A stretch of 64,000 bases of DNA from Candidatus Melainabacteria bacterium (GTDB taxonomy: Bacteria; Cyanobacteriota; Vampirovibrionia; Obscuribacterales; Obscuribacteraceae): assembly GCA_016699165.1 (NCBI GenBank), contig CP064963.1, positions 434,001-498,000 of the forward strand. Reading direction: 5' to 3'. Of this stretch, positions 24,401 through 32,626 are shown in pieces. The position numbers and the translations under genes were made by a program. The stretch's first letter is position 1, and every line of letters begins with the position of its first letter. The notes beneath the pieces are model-generated. The model did not search any database. It was not told where the DNA came from and saw nothing but the letters and a program-made list of their open reading frames with translations.

Positions 24401-25519
24401 TTATTCGTTATTAGGGCTAGTTTCTGTTGTCGACAATTTGGTGCCATAGCTTTCATTACCAGTGACGCTGAAGCCTTGAGTGCCGTTCATATAATTCAAG
24501 ACCGAAGCCATTTTTGACATGTCCCCGATGATGCGTCTTTCTTGTGAGCCAGTAATTGACTGTTTGAGATCGGCAAGAAGATTGCTTGACTCAAGGATGC
24601 TAGCCACAGAAAGCTCGGATATTGCAAGATGACCTTTGGCCATCAACTGAAAATGGCGCCTGGCAAGCCCGTCTCTGGGGCGAATATCTCTGCGAGTTAA
24701 TTTCTCGCCACCGACTACAAGCTCAAAGCCTGGCTTTAGACTTACAACTTTGGTGTCGCCTTCAAATGGACCTTCGGCTAATTTGATTTTGACGTTGCGT
24801 CCCATGCCATCTAAATTGATGATGCGAAGCACGCCATTGAGCATGCTCAAGATAACTTCGCTGTTAGCTGAGATGGCGATGGTTCCAAGGGGTGTTTGCA
24901 CAAAACCCATCGTAGCTGGTTTGCGCACCGAAACAAGAATTTCGCCGCTTTTAAAATCGATAAACGCAGGGCTTACACGCTCATACTGTGCCGTTTTGTC
25001 TTCTGGCTTTGGAAAGACATATATAGGATGCTCATCTTTATCTTTTTTGCTGTCTTTGGGAAACTGGGTGTAGGCCAGTTGTTCAATTCCTTTGAGAGCA
25101 TGATCATTAGGCACTTGATTGAACGGCAAATTATTTTGCTGGTTCATCATGTACGGACTTGTGACATCAGTCGGGGCGATAAATGGGTTATGCGCCGGAA
25201 AAATATTCGATGTAGGCGGTGTAAACACCGGTGGTGGAACGAATGTTGGTGGTGGAACAGGCACAACTACAACAGGTGGAACGTTTGGCGCAGGACCTGG
25301 CCCTGGACCAGGTCCTGGACCTTCGCACGGGGGCGGACTGCAGCCTTCGCGTGGGTAACACCCCTCACCGCCGCGTCCATCGCCGCCTTCGTTGAAATTG
25401 TTTCCGCCTTCGCCGCCGCACCACTGAGCTAAGGCTAGCGTGCTTTGTGAGCCTGCAAGGGCGCAAGCCCAGACGAGGGTCAAAAGTCTTTTGGAAATGG
25501 ATTTTTTACTGCTTGTCAT
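24401..25519 (-). CDS. Exported FecR-domain protein with Gly/Pro-rich N-terminal region
   Basis: 372 residues. The start at 25519 gives MTSSKKSISKRLLTLVWACALAGS, a clear signal peptide. The mature N-terminus has a Gly-rich part with four Cys (residues about 34-65), then a GPGPGPGPGPAP run and Pro/Val blocks. The FecR-like domain (K-S-G-E-I-L-V-S-V-R-K-P, then L-G-T-I-A-I-S-A-N) and C-terminal region parallel the gene downstream, including RRIIGDMSKMASVLNYMNGT. The pair is a local duplication with a 47-base gap. The protein may sit at the cell surface with the Pro/Gly part spanning the wall. Function unknown. Confidence 0.7.
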   Translation of the reverse strand: MTSSKKSISKRLLTLVWACALAGSQSTLALAQWCGGEGGNNFNEGGDGRGGEGCYPREGCSPPPCEGPGPGPGPGPAPNVPPVVVVPVPPPTFVPPPVFTPPTSNIFPAHNPFIAPTDVTSPYMMNQQNNLPFNQVPNDHALKGIEQLAYTQFPKDSKKDKDEHPIYVFPKPEDKTAQYERVSPAFIDFKSGEILVSVRKPATMGFVQTPLGTIAISANSEVILSMLNGVLRIINLDGMGRNVKIKLAEGPFEGDTKVVSLKPGFELVVGGEKLTRRDIRPRDGLARRHFQLMAKGHLAISELSVASILESSNLLADLKQSITGSQERRIIGDMSKMASVLNYMNGTQGFSVTGNESYGTKLSTTETSPNNE

Positions 25520-25686
25520 TGTCCATAGAGTATTGCAAATGCACGTAGCCAAGACCAGATTGAATTGCAAATGTAATTGCCAACTTGCATAAGAATTATT
25601 TCAACATCCCACCATTACTGGAGCCTTTTAAATTAAATGGCTGTAAAAGATAGGAATATGACATGAAACTGGGAGGGGGATTTTTC

Positions 25687-26355
25687 ATGGCCAAGCAAAA
25701 TTTTTTTGGCGTGCTCATTTTGGCTGCCAGTTTGTGCACCTCATTAACCTCCTGTGGCAAGTCGAAAAGCGCAAATAATCCGGCCGTTCCAAAACCTGGT
25801 CAAGAAAAGACTTTGGAGCCCGAGAAGCCCAAAGAGCCTGAGATAAATTACCTGTCGCGCGACGTGGACACCAATCGCAAAGAAGGGCTTGAAGCGCTCA
25901 AAGAGCACAACTTAGACAAAGCCGAGAAGTGTTACATCGCCGCTCTGCAGCAAATAGATCCTTATCCCCATCAAGAAGCTCGAAAAGCACAAATAACCCA
26001 CGATCTCGCAGCCATTTACGAAGAAAAAGAGATGTACGCCGAAGCCATTCCTCTTATGAATCGCGCGCAAAAGCTTTTCATCCGCGCATATGGACGCGAA
26101 TCACCACTTGTGGCGCTGACGCTTGCCGATCTTGGGCGCATAATGGTCAAACAAAAAAGATTTGAAGAAGCAGTCTTCGTCTACAAAACAGCTGCCGATT
26201 TGATGGAAATAAATGCACGCAAATCGCCAGCCAAATTCAAAGAGAGCTACAAAGAAATCTGCACCGAATATCTCAAATGTTTAAAAGTTGGAAATCGTGC
26301 CCTCAAAATTCCAGCGGCTGAAGCTCGCCTGAAGGAAGCTGACAAGTTGAAATAA
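25687..26355 (+). CDS. TPR lipoprotein
   Basis: 222 residues. A purine block GGGAGGGGGA ends 7 bases before the ATG at 25687; the earlier ATG at 25663 lies upstream of it and is less likely. The signal peptide ends in the lipobox L-T-S-C, so the protein is predicted to be lipid-anchored. A Pro/Lys/Glu linker precedes about three TPR units (A-L-K-E-H-N-L-D-K-A-E-K-C-Y; M-Y-A-E-A-I-P-L-M; R-F-E-E-A-V-F-V-Y). It is probably a periplasmic scaffold. It stands upstream of the duplicated TPR cassettes, which may be a related system. Confidence 0.75.
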   Translation: MAKQNFFGVLILAASLCTSLTSCGKSKSANNPAVPKPGQEKTLEPEKPKEPEINYLSRDVDTNRKEGLEALKEHNLDKAEKCYIAALQQIDPYPHQEARKAQITHDLAAIYEEKEMYAEAIPLMNRAQKLFIRAYGRESPLVALTLADLGRIMVKQKRFEEAVFVYKTAADLMEINARKSPAKFKESYKEICTEYLKCLKVGNRALKIPAAEARLKEADKLK

Positions 26356-26433
26356 GACAGCTTTTGGTGCCTATAAATTAAGCAAGTGAATAGCTTTTTT
26401 GATAATGTGGAAGATGGAAATTGAAACGTTTCT

Positions 26434-26450
26434 CAAAATGGCGCATTTTG
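26434..26450. promoter_or_regulatory. Short inverted repeat upstream of the first TPR cassette
   Basis: caaaatg-gcg-cattttg forms a 7-bp dyad 28 bases before the ATG at 26479. It could be a regulator site in the leader of the cassette. No matching element was noticed ahead of the second cassette at 28200, which weakens the case. Confidence 0.2.
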
Positions 26451-26478
26451 GCGTATTACCCAGGAGATAGCAATTGTT

Positions 26479-27480
26479 ATGAAAATGGCGCGCGTAAACA
26501 CACCCAGGATTCTGGCTGTCTCGCTTGCTCTTGCTTTGAGTACCCTTATTCTACCTTCGATGGTCTGGTCTGCTGAATCGGACGATGTAGGTTACTACGG
26601 CTCGGTGCTTGCGACTAGAAAAGCTAGTTCGGCAGCTGAGCACATGAAAAAAGGCGAGTATGGCGAAGCTCAAAGCGACTTCAGACAGCTAATTGGCATG
26701 ATGCCAAAACAAGAAGACTTCTATGTTGGCTTGTTCAAATCTAGTTATAAACTACAACAGTGGGACCAATGTGCATTGGCTCTAGAAGAGCTTTGCAATT
26801 TAAATCCAACTTACAAAGAACGTCTTATATTGGAGCGCGGCGAATGCTTCTATCATCTCAATAGATATTCTGAAGCTGAGCCACTCTTAAAAATGGCTTT
26901 GGCAAAAGTTGGTGAGCCCTCTTTGATCGAAGAAAAGTACAAGTTCTTGATGACCAAAGCAATTATCGAACACCAGAAAATTGCTGGAAAAATCATCATC
27001 GGTAAAGACAAAGAAAAAATAAAAGCTGAGAAGTACAAAGAAACTAACGCCGCTGAGTTTCATGAAAATACATCTAGAGCCGGTCTTAATCTAGAAAATG
27101 CTTACTTAAAATCAGAAGCAGTATTTATAGCTGAATATAAGGGATACGTGAAAAGACCCGACATCACTTATTACCAGCCACCGCAGGCTAATTTTAAAAT
27201 TGAAAAATTCTACAAAGGACCTCCTCTGAACCCAAATATTCCAATTCGCTTTGAGTTCAATGAAGGTTTGGAAAACCAAAAACGCCCTAAAGACTGGAAA
27301 TTCTCTGAAGAGTTAATGCCTAAGCCTGGCACGAAATGGATCATTTTTGTAGAAAACGCGGTGCCTGTAGACCGGATGTTCGAAACATTCCACGGCTCTT
27401 ATGGAAGACAGCCCTATACCGATGAAACGTTGGATGAAGTGCTTGCTATTCTTGAAAAACACAAAGGACAATCACGATGA
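26479..27480 (+). CDS. Exported TPR protein, first gene of cassette copy 1
   Basis: 333 residues. The signal peptide ends near S-M-V-W-S-A. The mature protein opens with A-E-S-D-D-V-G-Y-Y-G-S-V, then three or four TPR units (residues about 50-165) including P-K-Q-E-D-F-Y-V-G-L. The C-terminal half (about 200-330) has S-E-A-V-F-I-A-E-Y, F-Y-K-G-P and P-K-P-G-T-K-W-I-I-F-V, resembling a netrin-like beta domain. It is very similar over its full length to the protein at 28200. Its stop overlaps the start of the next gene as ATGA. AGGAG lies upstream at a rather long 12 bases. Function unknown. Confidence 0.75.
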   Translation: MKMARVNTPRILAVSLALALSTLILPSMVWSAESDDVGYYGSVLATRKASSAAEHMKKGEYGEAQSDFRQLIGMMPKQEDFYVGLFKSSYKLQQWDQCALALEELCNLNPTYKERLILERGECFYHLNRYSEAEPLLKMALAKVGEPSLIEEKYKFLMTKAIIEHQKIAGKIIIGKDKEKIKAEKYKETNAAEFHENTSRAGLNLENAYLKSEAVFIAEYKGYVKRPDITYYQPPQANFKIEKFYKGPPLNPNIPIRFEFNEGLENQKRPKDWKFSEELMPKPGTKWIIFVENAVPVDRMFETFHGSYGRQPYTDETLDEVLAILEKHKGQSR

Positions 27481-28043
27481 AGTTATCGAATTTCTTATTG
27501 CTAGGCGCAGCCTTGGCAATACCGCAGGTGGTGGCACTGCAAGTTCCTGCGTTCGCCGATGCTGAAGACCAGGCTCTCATACAGAACCGCAAAGAGTCTA
27601 TCCATACTTATTTGCTCAATATTTATATTGCGCAGAAAAGAAAACCAGAAGCGATGGCTCAGTACAAAACTTTGCTTGCAATGAAACCAAATGATCCAAG
27701 ACTAAATAACGATCTTGGAAAATTTGAAGCTTCGTCGGGGCAAATGGGACCAGCAATCATTCACATGAAAAAGGCCGTTGATCTCGATCCCGGCAATGCG
27801 CAGTACTGGGGACAACTTGGTCAAGTTTATATCAAAGCCAAGCGTTACAACGAAGCACTCGATGCTTACAAACGCGCTGTGGCACTAGGTGGTGCCGATT
27901 ATCAAAAGCCTTATGAAGAGGCTTTTAAATATATTGAGTATCAAAAGAAACAAGACCAATATATGAAAAACAAAAAGGATTACGATGCCAAAGTGAAGCA
28001 ACAGAAGAAAGCTCCTGGCAAAGAGGACGATGACGACTGGTAA
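27477..28043 (+). CDS. Exported TPR protein, second gene of cassette copy 1
   Basis: 188 residues. A signal peptide (M-K-L-S-N-F-L-L-L-G-A-A-L...) is followed by about three TPR units: KRKPEAMAQYKTLLAMKPND, then A-I-I-H-M-K-K-A-V-D-L-D-P-G-N, then Y-N-E-A-L-D-A-Y-K-R-A-V. It ends in an acidic tail D-D-D-D-W. The paralog at 29192 ends in D-D-D-W, so the tail is conserved and probably functional, perhaps a docking signal. It is translationally coupled to the preceding gene through ATGA. A strong terminator follows at 28086. Confidence 0.75.
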   Translation: MKLSNFLLLGAALAIPQVVALQVPAFADAEDQALIQNRKESIHTYLLNIYIAQKRKPEAMAQYKTLLAMKPNDPRLNNDLGKFEASSGQMGPAIIHMKKAVDLDPGNAQYWGQLGQVYIKAKRYNEALDAYKRAVALGGADYQKPYEEAFKYIEYQKKQDQYMKNKKDYDAKVKQQKKAPGKEDDDDW

Positions 28044-28085
28044 ATTGAAAGTCACTTAGCGCAAGTCAGGGTTCACCCTCTTGAC

Positions 28086-28135
28086 AAAATAGACGCCCCG
28101 GAGAAACATAGAATTAGGGGCGTCTATTTTTTTGT
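28086..28135 (+). terminator. Rho-independent terminator between the two TPR cassettes
   Basis: A perfect 14-bp inverted repeat (aaaatagacgcccc at 28086-28099 and its complement at 28117-28130) encloses a 17-base loop and runs into a T-tract. It ends the first cassette 42 bases after its stop, so the second cassette probably has its own promoter in the 65 bases before 28200. Confidence 0.85.
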
Positions 28136-28199
28136 GTTTTCACACCTAAATTCGACAATCTTTTGGCTGGCGTCAATAAATTTAAGGGGAGCAAGCGCT

Positions 28200-29195
28200 A
28201 TGAAAATAGCTCGAGTCTCGGCTTGTGCATTGCCTTATGTACTGGCATGTACTTTTGCACTTTCACTTTCAAGTCCTAATGCCTCGCGGGCGGCAGAATC
28301 GGACGATATTGGAGTCTACGGTTCGGTAACGACTACGCGCAAAGCGACGTCTGCAGCCGAGCATATGAGGAAAGCTCAATGGGGTGAAGCACAAGCCGAT
28401 TATCGAGCGTTGATTGGTGAGAATCCAAAACAAGAAGATTTCTATGTCGGTCTCTACAAATCGAGTATGAGACTGAATCAATGGGATCAAGTAGCGCTTG
28501 CGTTAGAAGAGTTGTGTGGTATCAACCCAACTTACAAAGACAAATTATTGCTTGAGCGTGGCGAGTGCAATTATCATCTCAATCGATACAACGAAGCAGA
28601 ACCACAGTTGCGGCTGGCTTTGTCTAAAATCGGCGAGCCTTCGTTTATCGAAGAGCGCTACGATAAACTCATGAAAAAGAGCACTATTACTCATACTCCA
28701 TCACAAGGACCAATCCCAGATTATGTTCCTCCGGTGATTCATACTCCCGAAGCTTACGTAACTACTGATGTTCAAGGCTCTCACTTCGATTCAAGCGAAC
28801 ACAGCTTGAGTTTGAAGAACGCTTTTTTGCGATCTGAAAAAATTGTGGTGGCAGAATTCGTTGGCTACGAAGGCAAGAACATCACCTACTTTGCACCTCC
28901 CAAAGCCACATACAAACTAGATAAGTTTTTGAAAGGTGGCGCGCTGAACAAAACAATTTATGTTCGTTATGAGTTGCACAATAAAACAAATACGCAAAGA
29001 CCAGATGGATTTAAATTTGCAAAAGACACAATGCCAGAGCCAGGCAGCAAGTGGATTTTGTTTATCGATAATGCTGTTCCGGTCGATGGGATGTACGAAA
29101 CTTACAAAGGATCTTTTGGTCGAGTCGAATACAACGACGAGAATCTGGATAAGATATTGCAAATAATCGAGACGCATAAAGGTCAGACAAATTGA
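28200..29195 (+). CDS. Exported TPR protein, first gene of cassette copy 2
   Basis: 331 residues. GGGAG lies 8 bases before the ATG at 28200; the frame is open 22 codons further up but that part overlaps the terminator. It has a signal peptide, then A-E-S-D-D-I-G-V-Y-G-S-V and TPR units nearly identical to those of the protein at 26479 (P-K-Q-E-D-F-Y-V-G-L-Y-K-S-S; A-L-A-L-E-E-L-C-G-I-N-P-T-Y-K). The linker before the C-terminal domain differs (T-P-S-Q-G-P-I-P-D-Y-V-P-P). The C-terminal netrin-like-looking domain is kept. Role inferred to match copy 1: periplasmic assembly partner of the following gene product. Confidence 0.75.
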   Translation: MKIARVSACALPYVLACTFALSLSSPNASRAAESDDIGVYGSVTTTRKATSAAEHMRKAQWGEAQADYRALIGENPKQEDFYVGLYKSSMRLNQWDQVALALEELCGINPTYKDKLLLERGECNYHLNRYNEAEPQLRLALSKIGEPSFIEERYDKLMKKSTITHTPSQGPIPDYVPPVIHTPEAYVTTDVQGSHFDSSEHSLSLKNAFLRSEKIVVAEFVGYEGKNITYFAPPKATYKLDKFLKGGALNKTIYVRYELHNKTNTQRPDGFKFAKDTMPEPGSKWILFIDNAVPVDGMYETYKGSFGRVEYNDENLDKILQIIETHKGQTN

Positions 29196-29758
29196 AGGTA
29201 TTAAAAAGATTAGCGCTTTTCGGTTTGCTTCTTGCCATGATACCGCCTGTACTGGCACAAGATTCTGGCAGCGCAGCATTAGATAAAGCGGCTCTGGCTG
29301 AGCGCAAAGAGAAGGTTCATACCTATTTGCTCAATATCTATATCGCGCAGAAACGCAAACCTGAAGCCATGACAGAATATAAAACTTTGGTTGCTATGAA
29401 GCCAAATGATCCAAGACTCAATTCTGATTTAGGAAAATTCGAAGCATCATCTGGACAATTCGCCTCCGCCATTTCACACATAAAAAAAGCATGCGAACTC
29501 GAACCAAACAATGCCGAAAATTGGGCTATGCTAGGCGGTGTTTATTTAAAAGCGAAAGATTATCAAAAAGCTCTTGATGCCTACGATCACGCAGTAGATT
29601 CGAGCCGACAAATTGATGGTCTTAGCAGTGAGCGATACAAAGGAATACGCAATCAAACGTTTGAGTATGTGCAACACATGAAGCGCAAAGATGCAGTTAA
29701 GAAGCAGGTTGTCCCACCAGCGAAAAAGCACACTGATTCAAACGACGACGATTGGTAG
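29192..29758 (+). CDS. Exported TPR protein, second gene of cassette copy 2
   Basis: 188 residues, the same length as its copy-1 paralog. It starts with TTG in a TTGA overlap with the preceding stop, which parallels the ATGA overlap in copy 1. The signal peptide is L-A-L-F-G-L-L-L-A-M-I-P-P-V-L-A-Q. Three TPR units follow, including H-T-Y-L-L-N-I-Y-I-A-Q-K-R-K-P-E-A-M and A-M-K-P-N-D-P-R-L-N. It ends in D-S-N-D-D-D-W. Conservation of the acidic-Trp tail across otherwise divergent C-termini suggests a binding role. Confidence 0.75.
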   Translation: MKVLKRLALFGLLLAMIPPVLAQDSGSAALDKAALAERKEKVHTYLLNIYIAQKRKPEAMTEYKTLVAMKPNDPRLNSDLGKFEASSGQFASAISHIKKACELEPNNAENWAMLGGVYLKAKDYQKALDAYDHAVDSSRQIDGLSSERYKGIRNQTFEYVQHMKRKDAVKKQVVPPAKKHTDSNDDDW

Positions 29759-29770
29759 CTTTAATTATTT

Positions 29771-30274
29771 ATGGGCAAAAGAAATTTTCTAATCGAGGGT
29801 GTTTCTGGCACTGGCAAAACTTCGATCTGCGATGAATTGCAAAGACGCGGTTATCATGCCGTTCATGGCGACCGTGAACTGGCGTTTCAAGGCGATCCCG
29901 AAACGGGAATTCCAACTGATGGTCTCTCACATGAGCACCACATCTGGGATATCGATAAAGTAAAAGCTCTGGTCGCTAATAAAGATAACGAGCTAACTTT
30001 TTTTTGCGGCGGCTCACGTAACTTTTCAAAGTTTATAGATTTATTTGACGGCGTTTTTGTCCTAGACGTAGACTCAAACACCTTAAATCAAAGGCTTATG
30101 CTGCGTCCTGAAGATGAGTGGGGCAGTAAGCCTGCCGAACGCGAGCTTGCCTTGCGATTGCTTCAAACCAAAGAAGACATTCCAAAAAATGCAATGACCA
30201 TCAACGCCACTAAGCCGCTTGCTGAAGTGGTTGATGAGATTATTCGACAAATTAATGGTCAAAAATCTCACTAA
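29771..30274 (+). CDS. P-loop nucleotide kinase-like protein
   Basis: 167 residues. The N-terminus has a Walker A motif G-V-S-G-T-G-K-T-S (10-18) directly after a hydrophobic strand, in the manner of AAA_17/AAA_18 and adenylate/shikimate kinase-like proteins. The pattern V-F-V-L-D-V-D, then L-x-x-R-L-x-x-R-P, fits a lid and an adenine-binding region. It likely phosphorylates a small molecule in the cytoplasm; the substrate cannot be told. It begins 12 bases after the TPR gene and may be on its transcript. Confidence 0.65.
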   Translation: MGKRNFLIEGVSGTGKTSICDELQRRGYHAVHGDRELAFQGDPETGIPTDGLSHEHHIWDIDKVKALVANKDNELTFFCGGSRNFSKFIDLFDGVFVLDVDSNTLNQRLMLRPEDEWGSKPAERELALRLLQTKEDIPKNAMTINATKPLAEVVDEIIRQINGQKSH

Positions 30275-30299
30275 CTATTTGGTCTCTTAAAAATTTAGT

Positions 30300-30379
30300 G
30301 ACGCAGGCCGGAGTCCGGACTCCGGAGGCCGGCCTACAGCACTAACTACAAAGGACACCTCGATCTGTTGTTAGATATT
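30300..30379. repeat. Intergenic GC-rich palindromic repeat, copy 2
   Basis: This copy holds a perfect 18-bp palindrome (ccggagtccggactccgg) inside a longer stem bounded by aggccgg and ccggcct, then ggcctacagcactaa and, 20 bases on, tgttgttagatatt. The block order and spacing equal those of the copy at 2543-2614, while the hairpin core differs. Again it lies between two convergent genes. Confidence 0.7.
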
Positions 30380-30412
30380 CGACTAATCGTGGCGAAGACA
30401 AGCCAACTCAAT

Positions 30413-31681
30413 CTATTTAACAGAAGTGTTGCTTCCAGCAAGTTTGCTATTTGGCACAATCATCTGAGCCAAAGCACGGTCGTTTTTAATCGAGCCAACA
30501 ATAGATTCAACTAACTTCTTGCCACCAGCACTATTCATGTGGGCTGTGTCTTTGAAGTTTTCAATTCCAAAGTTTCCATTATTCAAATCGACAAACCTGC
30601 ATCCGTTAGATTGAGCAAGACTAGCCGTTGAAGCTAGATATTTCTCGTAAGAGCCATCGGGCATCAAAGCCATGTTCTGAGGAGTCAGTGGCATGTTCAC
30701 TATCATTACTTCGATGTTTTGAGCTTTGCAATGAGCCATGAGTTTGCTCAGAAATTCTTCTTGGATAGCTAGTTTGGCAGGGTCGTAATCTTTGAAGCGA
30801 CGCTTGTACTCGCGCGTGTTGTCCTGATACGGTGCTGTAGCATAAGGCGTAAACAAAAATTGTCCAGGCTCCACTGCATCTCCAAAGAGACTATCCATCA
30901 TATCTTTGGAAGGAGCTACAACTAAATTGTCATCTAATTTTTCTTTGCCGCCAGTGACACCACTAATTTTTTCTTGCCAGAAGGCATTATTTAAATACTG
31001 GGCAGCAAGCCTTTTGCCAGATAAATACAAATTGCGATCCATCCAGTCTTGTGCTTTTTCTGTCACGCCTTGCCACATTTTGGAAGTCTGCAAGGCGACC
31101 AAAGACAAGTCGTCTTGAGCCTGGTCTTCAAAGTAATGCTTGAAAAACTGATAAGTAGGAGTGGACGCAGCGCATTCTACGCCTGAATCGACAAAGTCTC
31201 GTAGAGTCAGACCCAATACGAGCAGTTTGGGCTTTTGCTTGTCTTTGAAAAGAGAGCTTGCCACCATGTACTGGTCTGAGACCATTGAACCGGGAAGTGC
31301 GAAGTTAAAAACTGTCACAGATGTTTTGTGCGGCTGGCTAGATGTATTAGCCAGACCATCTTCAAGACAGGTGCTTCTGTAATGTTTAACCGAGTCTATT
31401 TGTTTGTTTGAATGATCCGCTTCAACCAGAGTAATTGGGATCATTATCAAAGACGAACCCATCAAAACGACATCTGGGTTTTTAGTTTGAGCAGTGTATT
31501 CGTTACTGCGCCACCACTGCCAGTTATGTTTGACCGGTAATTTGGTCGGCTGCACGCTTGGGATGAGGGCATTTGCCTGGCACCAATAATTGACCAGCAA
31601 GAAAGCACCCAACGACAGTGTCGAAGTGGGCAAATTCAAGAATTTGGGCAGTTTTATTTTCTTTCGGCGAGCCATTACCAT
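30413..31681 (-). CDS. Membrane-anchored SGNH/GDSL-like hydrolase
   Basis: 422 residues. The basic N-terminus precedes a single membrane helix at about 18-36. The block-I serine lies in V-V-L-M-G-S-S (72-77), and a C-terminal D-T-A-H-M-N-S-A-G supplies the Asp and His of an SGNH catalytic set. The pattern recalls AlgX/DltD-like and DUF1574-type proteins that add or remove acyl groups on polysaccharides in the periplasm. No MBOAT acyltransferase is next to it. Either of two ATGs (31681, 31675) could be the start. A terminator-like repeat is close to its 3' end. Confidence 0.65.
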   Translation of the reverse strand: MVMARRKKIKLPKFLNLPTSTLSLGAFLLVNYWCQANALIPSVQPTKLPVKHNWQWWRSNEYTAQTKNPDVVLMGSSLIMIPITLVEADHSNKQIDSVKHYRSTCLEDGLANTSSQPHKTSVTVFNFALPGSMVSDQYMVASSLFKDKQKPKLLVLGLTLRDFVDSGVECAASTPTYQFFKHYFEDQAQDDLSLVALQTSKMWQGVTEKAQDWMDRNLYLSGKRLAAQYLNNAFWQEKISGVTGGKEKLDDNLVVAPSKDMMDSLFGDAVEPGQFLFTPYATAPYQDNTREYKRRFKDYDPAKLAIQEEFLSKLMAHCKAQNIEVMIVNMPLTPQNMALMPDGSYEKYLASTASLAQSNGCRFVDLNNGNFGIENFKDTAHMNSAGGKKLVESIVGSIKNDRALAQMIVPNSKLAGSNTSVK

Positions 31682-31762
31682 GACATTTAAAATCTAATGT
31701 CAAGATCCTGCAAGTCTTCCTACTTAAGATAAGGACCACAGAGCCTGTATTATTAAAAAGAC

Positions 31763-32626
31763 CTAATGAGCGGAGAGTTTTTCCAAGTCCTGCTCAAGAT
31801 CTGGCGATTGAAAGATAATCTGATTGCGACCCAGTTTCTTGGCCTTGTACAGGCGCTGGTCTGCTTTTTGCAATAGCTCAAATATAGTCGAGCCGTCTTC
31901 GGGAAATGTAACCAGACCGCCAGAAAAGCTGCAATGAAAAATCTCGCCTTCATCACCCGTGAAAGCGATATCTCTAAATTCTTCAAGCACACGCTCGATT
32001 GCTTTGTGAATCACTTCTTTGCGCTCGCGTCTAAAAGCAAGCACGAATTCCTCTCCGCCCCAACGTCCACGCAAATCGTCCACTCTAAAGCGTCTAAGTA
32101 ATAGTTGTCCAAATCCAGCAAGAACCTTATCGCCGGCTAAGTGACCATAGGTGTCGTTCACTTTTTTGAAGTGGTCTATGTCGAGCAAACAAAGAGAAAA
32201 GTTCTGGTTAATGCGCTCTGACTCAGCCAAGATTGAATTTAATTGCTCTGAGAATGCACGACGCAGAAGAAGACCGGTGATTGTGTCTTTGTCTGATCGT
32301 TCTTTGAGCATGCGCGATCTATCAAGACGCACTTTCACTCGGGTGAGCAATTCTTCGTTTACTACAGGTTTGGGAAGATAATCATCGCCACCAGATCTGA
32401 AGGCTTCAAGACGCGCTTCCACACCCGTTTGACCAGTTAAAAAGATTATAGGCAAATCGCCCCAGCGAGGTGTTTGTCTAAGCATGCGACAGACTTCAAA
32501 GCCTGTGATGCCAGGCATCATCACATCTAGCAGTAATAAATCGGGCGGGAACTCTTGCATGGTCTCAAGAATTTTGCTTGGGTCGTTTAGCGTTTTAACG
32601 ATGATGCCTTCGTTTCGAAGCACCAC
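31763..32626 (-). pseudogene. REC-GGDEF part of a frameshifted multi-domain diguanylate cyclase
   Basis: The frame begins inside a receiver domain whose first strand (V-L-I-T-D-D-D-E-F) is encoded in the overlapping frame of the preceding gene. It has the phospho-acceptor Asp (L-L-L-L-D-V-M-M-P), the switch Thr (F-L-T-G) and the conserved Lys (L-P-K-P). An intact GGDEF domain follows: LDIDHFKKVNDTYGHLAGD, signature GGEEF, and an inhibitory-site R-V-D-D five residues before it. So cyclase activity making c-di-GMP is expected if the protein is made. Adding one base in the A5 tract at 32642-32646 would join the two frames. If translated alone it would start at GTG 32626 without a ribosome site. 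It may be a real mutation, slippage or a sequencing error. Confidence 0.7.
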
